Position numbers and translations under genes: made by a program. DNA of 61,827 nt from Fragilaria crotonensis. Taxonomy: Eukaryota > Bacillariophyta > Fragilariophyceae > Fragilariales > Fragilariaceae. Positions 53,300-61,827 of the stretch are shown here, piece by piece (positions within the stretch are counted from its first letter, which is position 1; each line of letters begins with the position of its first letter). Under the pieces are notes generated by a model, which saw only the letters and a list, made by a program, of their open reading frames with translations, did no database searches and was not told where the DNA came from. The DNA lies in assembly GCA_022925895.1 (NCBI GenBank), contig JAKSYS010000358.1:1-61827 (forward strand). The letters run 5' to 3'.

Positions 53300-54650
53300 C
53301 TCTATCTGCTTGGACGAGCTAGGTAATAAAAATGATTAAAATGAGCTGTTCCTCCCCGGCTCCAACCCCCGTACTTGCAATGCACACTTTTCTTGTCAGT
53401 GTACTTTCCTTTCCGCCTTGATCCCTCTTTCATTTTGTCATCAGGCAGATCTGTAGGTTCATTAGTTTCCAATGGTGGTTGTTTCTCAGAGAGCCACTCT
53501 TCTATATTATTGTCAAATAGAAGCAAGGCACAAGCCTTATCACTCATTGTCACCACTTTTGCATGGCCTCCTGTCTCAGTTGCCTTTGAAACTGTCTCCT
53601 GATACCGTTGCTTACCACAAGCCCTCCTTCCCGACAATACACATCGCAGGTAGGTCCGAAGAACCAGAAGATGGCTTTGCGCTACCTCTCGGTTGTTGCC
53701 CTCCGTAACTTTGATAGTTCCTTTACTATGCAGAAGTTATCTGCATTGCCCATTTTCTTTATATTTTGCTCCCAATTGTTTGCATGAGCTCCGCTTTGTA
53801 TTCAATGCCTCCTCGTTTAAGAAACTTTCATATAGCATCTGAAACGTCGCACTTTGTTATGCCGGTATGTTTTCATGATCCATGGCTAACTTAAGAGCTC
53901 TCTGGAACATAAGATCACAGTTGATGAACTTAAGGCGTCTGAACACATCTAACTTCACAAAGGTTCTTACTATGTGTGCAATATGCTTTTGCCTATTCTG
54001 AACGGACTCCTTGCTTGACATACCGCGTATTGTCAGGACTCCCTCCATGTCTTGTAGGGAAGATGCCACGTTCCCATTCGCTTCGTCGCGAATTCAGAGT
54101 GATGCCTCATCCCTGAGAGCTGCATGGTGGTCGCTTTGTTGTCATGGCCCCTTTTTATCACCGAAGTCATCCCCTTCTCGGTTAAGAGCGTCCAAAAACC
54201 CCCGGCGAGAGAATTGTCAACTTCCCTTGTCACGTCTTCCACCTCTCTTGTCGCTATCTGCTAGATCCATCGTTGCTTCTTCATATTGTTCCTCATCCTC
54301 ACTTGAAGCATCATCCTCTGATGAGGATGTGTATACCTCATCAGACGAAATTGACTTCTGTTTACCACGCCTCGTCCTTTTTGCTTGGGAAGAATCAGTA
54401 TGGTGCTTGGGTCGATTCTTTCTGATGCTCCTTCCTTTGTCTCATCGACAAATCTTTGCTTTTCTATCTCATTCTTGTTTACCGTATTGTCGTTGCTTGT
54501 TGCATTTCCAGCACTACTTCTCTTCTTTTTCCCACCTTGTTCTTCTTGCTTTTGTGAGATTTCTTGCTGTTCTGCGAGTAGTAGAAGTTGCAGCGTTTGT
54601 TAGAGGTGGTGATGGTGGTGGAATTGACTTCATTATGCCGGTTCTGTGAT
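53300..54650 (-). pseudogene. Mobile-element-like gene fragments, class unknown
   Basis: Minus-strand pieces look like remains of one coding region. An acidic, Ser/Lys-rich N-terminal part lies around 54150-54640. A piece at 53857-54069 contains SSKESVQNRQKHIAHIVRT and FVKLDVFRRLKFINCDLMF. A further piece at 53302-53637 contains DNNIEEWLSEKQ and KGKYTDKKSVHCKYGGWSRG, whose Lys/Tyr-Gly-Gly-Trp-Ser motif I associate with repeated diatom ORFs. The pieces are in different registers and need several joins. I cannot name the element; a non-autonomous or retroelement-derived gene is possible. Confidence 0.45.
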
Positions 54651-54829
54651 TACTTTGCATCAGGAGCAAGGAGTCTTGTTGTTGCTGTATTGTGTTTCAT
54701 TTTTGTAAAACGGCATCCAACACGCGCATTCTTGTTCCTTTGCACAAATCCATTTGTTTTTTAATCGGTCATTGAAAAAATTGTCACATGTATTTCAAAT
54801 GTGAATACTTAATGCATGTTGTCACCATG

Positions 54830-56900
54830 TTGAGTCTGACAGCCCTTTCTGCCATGCAGCAAGCAAGGTTGGTGTTGACGGGTGGATCCATCGGTGGTGG
54901 TCCCTGACAAATGTTGACCAATCAATACGATACTCTGGAGCAAGTTGCGGCGGTAAGGAAGTTGACATTGTTGGCCAAACGATGCGATACAGAGCGGATT
55001 GCGGCAGCAAAGAGGACTTTGCCTTGTTGAACGACCGTGTTGAATACGCCGCGTGTAGACTCCCAGCTACTTGATGACGGAGGTGGTTTGCTACCCCGAG
55101 GTGATGGGCTTCTTCAAGTACACAGTAAAGGCGCATCCATCCCTCTGATCGGGCTTCATTTGAGGAGAAGTTCAAACTCGAGGTGGCCGTTGGGAAAGTG
55201 CTGGAGGGTGAGGTGGCCATTTGTGTAGCTTCTGTGTTATGGATCGAGAACGCTATGGACGCTGTCTGTTGCAGAAAACCAGATTTACTTGTGGACATGA
55301 ATCAGATGTTCTCGACCAATTGAACTGTTGCTGATTAGCTATGGAACGGAAGTCTACGTCATGGACGTTATTCTGAACCGGGCTGAGGTTCGGACTTCCG
55401 ATATTGAGGTCAATGCTGCGTTGGACCCAGATCGTGTGCTTCCGGTTAAATCTTTCTTGCCTGATGATCAGAACCCCCAAGTCGTGTACAAGTTTTGGAC
55501 TATGATCGCATTTCTTCCCGCAGCAAGTACTCGCTACTGTGCCAGGGAGAGGTGCAGGGACTGTGTTGGTGTTCTTGCGGAATCGCTTGTGCCGCTCGAC
55601 GTGAGCTGGCTCCCCGTGCAGTGCAACCTGTTACCCGATGGTTCTGCCCATAACACCTTTGGGGAAGGTGGGTGCGTACGAAGGTTTCCTTGCGATTGAA
55701 GCTCGAGGTGTCCAAGGCAAGCACGACCACATATCTGCATGGACGTTCTGTTTCAGGGGACATACTAAGCAACGCGTGATCTATCGTGAATTGCAGTTTC
55801 ACGATAGACAGGGTCCAAAGATGTTCTTGTGGAAGATTATAACAAGCACTTTGCACGTTCAAATTCTGTGAGGTCTGGAGGGCCTCACTTTGCGGCTGGA
55901 TGTCATCATTTCTTGCTGCCGCCTTCCTGTTGGTTGATCAAACCATATGAAAGTCCTTTTCTTGTTGACATTATGATCAATGTGGTTCCTGTTGGGTTAT
56001 GCATGAACCGCCAGAGTGTGGTGATGATCCGCCAAGCTGACGCATGATCATTTTCACACACTCGCATCCCTTAATGTTATTGCCGTTCACAACACCATAA
56101 TGAACAGGCGGCTGGGAACTTGGACGGCAAGGGCTATACCAGGCATGTCGGATCAATGCATGCCATAGGCACTCAAGTTGACCTGGATGGTGTCACGGTA
56201 TGCCCCTACCGATTGAATGAGGCTGTTCCTCGAAAGCTGCTAAGGAATTTGTTTTGTGCCTTTTCCACAATTGGAGAACACTTCTTCTCAGAAGTTGTAG
56301 CTGTTACTATGGACACCAAACACATTTCTGGTTTGGAGCATGTGCGACCGATGGAGGATGATGTTGATGGCCACCGTGTTGGTTATACCATTGACATGAG
56401 TGTTAACCAAGGGAACTAATCCTAGTACAATGTGCATGATTCTTTCCAAGGTTTTAGTATCTGAACAGAAGAGTTGATTGGTCAGGTTGATAATTGGTTC
56501 TTTATCATGCCCAACAATTATGGCAACGCCCTGATGGTAAACCATTGCGCTTTTCAGGTCTGGCAGTGACGCCACATCATGGCATCGCCATCAGTTGCTG
56601 AGATGGCAGGGTAATCCGACACTGCACATTGCTTTCAAAACCTGAGGGATTGCTGGATGATCCGTTGGACAAGGCAGGTGCTGGGAGGCAAAGGTTTAAG
56701 GATCATGTTTTTGGAACCTTCACTGCAGCAGAGGAAAGGATAGTACAGGCAGGACGAGCATCATTGGCAAGAAACGATGGATTTGTTGAATTATTTGAGG
56801 CAGAGGACATTGTGGCGGAGCCTGCCACTGCGTGTTTGCCCGAAGCATCATTGAATCACGTTTCATCCTTTCTTGAAAGGATGATCAACGGTGTCTAGCT
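54830..56900 (+). pseudogene. Decayed repeat-family ORF (diatom mobile-element-like)
   Basis: Coding-like pieces on the plus strand occur in changing frames: about 55160-55310, 55328-55510, 55829-56047, 56120-56419 and 56629-56898. The best conserved part includes EHFFSEVVAVTMDTKHISGL and GYTIDMSVNQGN. After it the same frame continues through three stop codons (near 56417, 56423 and 56461) as YNVHDSFQGFSI, TEELIGQVDNWFFIMPNN and YGNALMV. A further piece has DHVFGTFTAAEERIVQAGRA. In-frame nonsense codons, one at an expected Trp, argue for true decay. Similar sequences are, as far as I recall, repeated in diatom genomes, but I cannot name a class. Confidence 0.55.
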
Positions 56901-57320
56901 ACTACTATGTTCCAAAGCGAAAGAGAAGCAGTCAATTGAATTGTTAGGCACTTGTGGTGCAATTCTATACTTTTCTTCAGTATTTTGGGACTGCTTTTGT
57001 CATTGCATCTCCTCTGATACTACTACCTTCGACACCTCTTCCTGGGGGTGCAGTGTCTGCCGGTGGTGGTTTCTTGTATGCACTTTCAACTGAGGCTGAG
57101 TCACGATCCCACCAACAGCACTTCTCAATCATGGCATACCAGGATGTTGGCCGATCTACCCTCCGACGGAAAAGGAACAGATAATGCGGCTCCATTTGCA
57201 TACACTCTGACCAGCCAATATTCAGAATACCAATGGTCGGTGCATCAAAGGTTTCAGCACCAACCAAATACAATTTCGGTTTTTTCGAATTGTTTTGTCG
57301 AGTTACCGTGTAACGTCCAA

Positions 57321-58836
57321 TCATCGCATTTGGATAATCCATCTCTTCCTGATCCACCGCTGAGAAATAGTGTACAAGTGCGTTTCTACTTTTCTGTTCA
57401 GATTCTGGGATGCAAATCGACATGCCACCGGAAGCTGGCGGAGATCAGCAAATGTATGGATAAATGCCAGTAGTGGATGTGGGTGACCATGCCATGTGAC
57501 CATCACATCGTTGTTCCACGGTCTACCATCATAAATATTCGGATGCTCCCTGTATCTATGCCCGTTTTCCGACACAGGCTCAGTCAAACATGGAACGGAG
57601 CTCCTTGGCATGTGATGCACACAGTGTTGGGCAATGTAGTGCATTGACTTGACTGACAAACGGTCCTTCTCAGGATTGTCTGACGGACCTTTCGTGTTCC
57701 ATGCAAGTTGGGGAATGTGGTCACGGTTATCAGTTGAAAGAGAATAGTCACGGCCAGCCAAAAGATGTGAATCTATGGATTGTGGCGTAGATTTGCCACA
57801 TGAAACAGTCTGTTGGTCATTATCGACGTCTGATGATGCAAGTGTGATAGCTAGGTTCTCAATGTACCAATGTGCCCCCTGTCATGTGAAGGAGGTTTCA
57901 TGCTTCTGAGTGTTCCTTGAAGTAATCTTAGCAAGGGAAGTGTGTGCTGGCTGATTCAGCTTTAGAAGTATCAACATTCTCAGGGACACCGTGGTCGAGA
58001 ATATCTTCGCACAGGTGCAGCACAAGATGTGTTTTGATGGTGTTGTTTCCCATTCCACTTCCTCTTGGAGAAACGTCAGCAACCTTACGCATCAACCACT
58101 GCACTGCCGGTTGTGACTTCCGCACTTTCTACTTAGTTATGGACAACTGTGTCATCCACTGGTGCCATTGAAGTAGGGATGACACAACAAGTATCCAATC
58201 TGTTATATGCTTTTCATTACTGCTGAGCAATTGCACGTCGGGAGGAGCATCATCACTGGCCTTCATCTTATTCTTCCGAAATATTTGTCAAAATTGTAAT
58301 ATCTGAAGTGCAAACATCTTAACCAACATGCAACCTGCAATCTCATGTCCCATCAGATTTGCACCTGAGGAAATTGCTTTGGTGAAGTTCATTCTAGGAA
58401 GGTCCCTGTTGTTGCACACAGAATATCATGCTGTAACTTCTGACTTCGGACCTGCAAGCAGTGTGACAAATGTTTCTAGGCACTATTTGAACCAACCAAG
58501 AGAATTGAGGTGAAGCATCTCCCCAGGACATGCACCAAAAATGCCCCTATCATTATGCTGACCAAAACAAGCTTGGTTGAACCTATTATTCAGATAGTTC
58601 TGCAACATATCCTTCAAATCTGCCTTGGCCTTTGAGAAGCCTGAGAGGAGAATTGGGCACTCACACAGCACCCAACACAACTGTTTTATTGTGGATAAAC
58701 GAGCTGTGTAATGACCACATACACGATCATGATGCCCTTCCGTGTCCCCAACAATAAAGGGGATGTACGGGTGCATCACGACAGGGAAAATCTTGCCGCC
58801 ATAATGCAACTTCCATTCAAATCCCTTTTCCTGCAA
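57321..58836 (-). pseudogene. Decayed Plavaka/CACTA-like transposase
   Basis: Three minus-strand stretches follow each other in the right order. At 58483-58836 is GGKIFPVVMHPYIPFIVGD, TEGHHDRVCGHYTAR, KQLCWVLCECP and RGIFGACPGEMLHLNSLGWF. About 57880-58125 has GMGNNTIKTHLVLHLCEDIL, DHGVPENVDTSKAES and ITSRNTQKHETSF. At 57321-57761 is MPRSSVPCLTEPVSENGHRY, HPNIYDGRPWNNDVMVTW and HTFADLRQLP. This is the layout of the large DDE transposases of the Plavaka/CACTA/KDZ group that are common in algae and fungi. Stops and frame changes between the stretches show that the copy is dead as read. The exact superfamily is uncertain. Confidence 0.7.
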
Positions 58837-58953
58837 CCTTCAAAAACCTGCTGATTCCTTGATGATGAAACATATCTGTAGATGCACCTGTAGCTGCAAG
58901 GGCTACAGTTTTAAATTTTATTCAGTCGGGCACAGGAGCGTACCTATCGTACC

Positions 58954-59810
58954 ATGGCCCAACCTCCTCAACTCCACATCGCGGCAGATCCCCTCGTCGG
59001 GCTCGGGGACCCACCTGCCGCGCTAGGGGGTAACCTAGCACCACGCACCTACTGTGAGTTGCACAGCGACGCTGCAAACAACCCGCAGTTAACAAGAACG
59101 GCAGCCTACCTAGCCGGGTACCGCTTCATGGATCCGGGGGGTGCTGTACCAACGGCACGCCCGCGGTCCTGAAGGACCAGACCATCGCACTCAGTGATCG
59201 TCAACCCATGGCCTTTCTAGTCCTCGTTTCGGGACGGGGCGACGTGCTCGAGGAGGTGGTCATCGTGCACCGCATGCTACGGTATGTGGACGCACCAGGT
59301 GATGAGCCTACGGGGCTCAACGACCATATTCTGGGTCTGGCAGGCAATATCCTAGTGCCGCATCAATACCCGACTGTCGACATACAGGGTTCGGCGTTCC
59401 ATCTGGTGGGGACGGCAGTGAGGGTTCCTACCGTCGCCGCTATGACCACACTCTTACCCGCATGTGACGAAGCGCAGCAAGTTCTAGGACCGTTCACGGA
59501 GCAGGACCCAAAAACAGAGGTGATTCGCCCGAGGCACATACAACTGCTCCCAGGCCGCTACGCATCGCTCCTGATCCATCGTAGCAGGGTGCGACCCAAG
59601 CAGGGTTACCAGGACATTGTAGGTGCCATCCAAGCCCAAAATGAGGCGGAGGCCTGCCAGGACATAATTGCATGGCTTCGGGCGGCTTACACTGCACGCG
59701 GAGGTGGAGGCCTCCTGAATGTCGTCCCCAGCGTGCTGCACACCTTCCCACCATTACATCTACCACCAGAAGCCTACTATCGATACAATAGCAACCAAGG
59801 AGAGAAATGA
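58954..59810 (+). CDS. Unrecognised protein in mobile-element region (one frameshift)
   Basis: The ATG at 58954 (ACCATGG) opens a frame that shifts once near 59143, at a run of six G, where a seventh G would restore continuity. The second frame reads NGTPAVLKDQTIALSDRQP into MAFLVLVSGRGDVLEEVVIV and runs to 59810. The joined product would be about 285 residues, largely Pro/Ala/Leu/Arg-rich, with LLPGRYASLLIHRSR and a Gly-rich ARGGGGLLNV near the end. Base composition is clearly GC-richer than its flanks, which suggests a separate origin. No transmembrane segment or known domain is seen. It may be a gag-like or accessory gene of a mobile element, or a host gene; I cannot tell. Confidence 0.5.
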
Positions 59811-60050
59811 CCTGTAATGTGCCTCAAATAAAACACAAATGACTGTTTATAGAAGTGTACGTAATCAAAACAATCATTATGTCGCATTTAACGAGTTGCA
59901 ACGGAATTGTTAAATATTGATTTGCCACACGAAAGAACGTCCTGATACTCCTACATCGTAGGTAAAATTTAACGGTTCCTCACACAACGTTGTGTCTAAA
60001 GATCAAGCAGCAACAACCATCGAACAACATTGAAAAGCTCAACTTTGACC
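59811..60050. other. AT-rich spacer between two unrecognised genes
   Basis: A short spacer with no coding frame and no clear repeat. Confidence 0.4.
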
Positions 60051-61542
60051 ATGGCAGATGACAACGCTCCCTGGGATGCTATTGAACCCAGTGGGGATGA
60101 ATCATTTTCCTCCTGTTATTCACCAGAGCTCAAGGCAGATCTGCTGGCTGGGACCTTCGTCATCGTTCGTGCAGGGACTACGACTTCAAGTATGGGGTCG
60201 AATTTTTGCGACACCACGGACACTGAAAGCAAGGATGTTGTTGGAAGGATTGTTGGTGGCACGGGACTGAGAGAAGGACAGGAGGCCGCGGCGAATGTAA
60301 ACATTTTTAGAGGAATCAGGGACATTCTGGAAAGTGAGGAGGGCTTGTTGTGTCCAGAAGAGATCTCCGTCAATCACCTTTGGCACATGACAGAGATTGT
60401 TCAGACCATGGATACGTGCGTGGTGCCAACATGAGCAATTGCAAATCTGGCCTTTGTCTTTGCCATGGAGTCTCTTCAAGACAAATCCAACCTTTTTTTG
60501 GACATGCCAGGGTATGATTCATGCTTATGTATTGCGATTCAGGCTTCAGTATGCTTGTACGGGCCATAAAGCGGGTGCAAATGAGGTTATTGGCGCAAGC
60601 GACAATCAACCATTGCTAGTGGAGGTTCCGCCAGGCTACTGCCTTCCTTTTCCGTCCAGCTATATGAATACAAGGTACTACGATTGTTTTGCCCATCGAA
60701 TTTGGGAGAATGTGTTGCCGATAAAAATGAAAATGACAAAGTTGCTTGGTAGGTACTCACAGCAACAAGGACTCTTTGGGCGGGAGAGAGGGAGTTTAAC
60801 CAACATTACGCAAGAGACATGGGGATTCTTGAGCTTGCAATTTGCGGGCTTGTTTAATGGTGGTGATGCTAGTGGCGGTTCTGCTGGCTGTGGAGTGTCA
60901 TCTAGGATCCGAATCCATAGAGTGATTGAGAGTGGCTTTGTCCTAAAGGCTGCTCGCATCAGAAAGACTTGCACTGTGTGGCGGTTTGAAACAGAGTCTC
61001 ATCTTCGACAGCTCTGTGGTGTATTTGGTGAGTCCGTTACAGCAGGACAGCGGTGCCGTCTTCCGAAAGTGTCTGTTCCAAAGACAATATGGAGGAATGA
61101 TGTGATCAATGTCGTATTCGGAAGCCCTGAGCCCGAACCTGCCTTTAACTTGCGGACGGAACGAGATGGGATTGATTTTGAATACGACGGATGTGCCGAG
61201 TTGTTCATCACCATTCGATACCGCCGATATGGCTATGGAGGTGGTTCCAGTCTAGAAGGATGTGATCCTTTGCTTGCGGACTTGATATGTCGACGTAGTC
61301 TTTGTGCCCCTACAACAGTTGATGATAACGGCGGTGACGAGGATGAGGAGGATAACAACATCATTATTCTTATTGGAAGTGAGCTGCAAGATGTGGATGG
61401 TCGCCTGTACCGAGTGAACGGCATGAATGATGTGCATAGCATTCGTGCTAGATGCTTCTATCCAAATCCCGATATTGGAATCGAGAAAGTTTTTGACATA
61501 GAGCGAGCAAAGCAACTTATTAAAGAACGACTCAATGGATAA
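60051..61542 (+). CDS. Unrecognised protein, either spliced or interrupted by a stop
   Basis: The ATG at 60051 (ACCATGG) starts MADDNAPWDAIEPSGDESF. The first frame ends at a TGA at 60432, while a second open frame continues from about 60538 to 61542. Two readings are possible. A 127-nt intron from 60416 (donor GTGCGTGG) to 60542 (acceptor CGATTCAG) restores the frame and gives about 454 residues. Alternatively the interval itself is coding. After the TGA the same frame reads AIANLAFVFAMESLQDKSNL and FLDMPGYDSC before needing a one-base shift, so this would be a damaged copy of a longer gene. The interval looks protein-like, so I lean slightly to the second. The protein resembles uncharacterised repeated diatom ORFs (TFVIVRAGTTTSS, DVVGRIVGG); no known domain is recognised. 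Confidence 0.5.
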
Positions 61543-61827
61543 ATGTAATGTAGTAGACTATGATAAATTAATCGTAAATGTCATCCTCTGAATACGCCTG
61601 AGTGCGATACTGGCTGCTGTGGCACAGGAAAATCAATTCCATATTTACTGATATCATCTTCATGAATCCTGCAAAGGAAGATGAGCCGTCGTTGAAGCCA
61701 TCTTGCTATCGGGATAAGCCAAGACTTCTTGCTTATGCCACGTACTCCACCACCATGACTTGTTATTCTGAAGAAGAAAGTCTTTATCATTGAATTCATC
61801 GCCTCCCAGCCCTGTTGTGAGAATCAA
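61543..61827. other. Window end, no gene seen
   Basis: Short frames on both strands overlap each other and show no recognisable feature. Confidence 0.35.

Overview
The window looks like nuclear DNA of a eukaryotic alga, most probably a diatom. Three observations support this. Several genes have GT-AG introns, mostly 60-140 nt. Two or three proteins carry an N-terminal signal peptide followed by the Phe-containing cleavage motif of diatom plastid presequences (clearest at 19292-20212, SQAF then SPSP). A family of secreted Lys/Gly/Asp repeat proteins with RXL motifs recalls diatom cell-wall proteins. There are no operons; genes lie on both strands, often head-to-head or tail-to-tail, separated by GTAC-rich spacers. 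The species is not identified from sequence.

Layout. 1-3.07 kb is repeat-rich non-coding DNA with an inverted-repeat motif and a MITE-like element. 3-10.2 kb holds a multispanning membrane protein, a second membrane protein with one intron, and a ubiquitin-like/Tudor-knot protein. 10.9-13.9 kb is a decayed DDE transposase. 15-20.2 kb holds a CoA-binding protein and two tail-to-tail genes for predicted plastid proteins. 21-25 kb holds a type II membrane SAM methyltransferase and a PCF11 orthologue (mRNA 3' end formation). 27-32 kb is compact: a secreted GH10 xylanase-type enzyme, DEAD-box helicase HAS1/DDX18 and box C/D snoRNP assembly factor BCD1/ZNHIT6, the last two divergent from one promoter region. 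33-45 kb holds a sulfotransferase overlapping a PP2C phosphatase tail-to-tail, an isochorismatase-fold hydrolase, a phytanoyl-CoA-dioxygenase-like enzyme, a large membrane-anchored alpha/beta hydrolase, a MULE transposase relic and an aldo/keto reductase. 45.7-49 kb carries two same-strand paralogous genes for secreted, highly charged repeat proteins. 50.5-51.2 kb is an Alba-domain gene. From about 52.3 kb to the end the window is largely a mobile-element graveyard (hAT-like, Plavaka/CACTA-like and unclassified diatom elements), with two longer unrecognised genes at 59-61.5 kb.

Two themes stand out. First, the pair of secreted polyampholyte repeat proteins (45694-46668 and 47479-48945) shares an N-terminal motif but has very different repeat arrays. 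This pair is my best candidate for an undescribed system, perhaps cell-wall, biosilica or adhesion related; that role is inference. Second, at least nine reading frames, including the probably essential PCF11, need one or more single-base shifts to read through, often at short homopolymers. This points to residual consensus indels in the assembly as well as real decay of transposons, and readers should not treat those genes as pseudogenes without checking.
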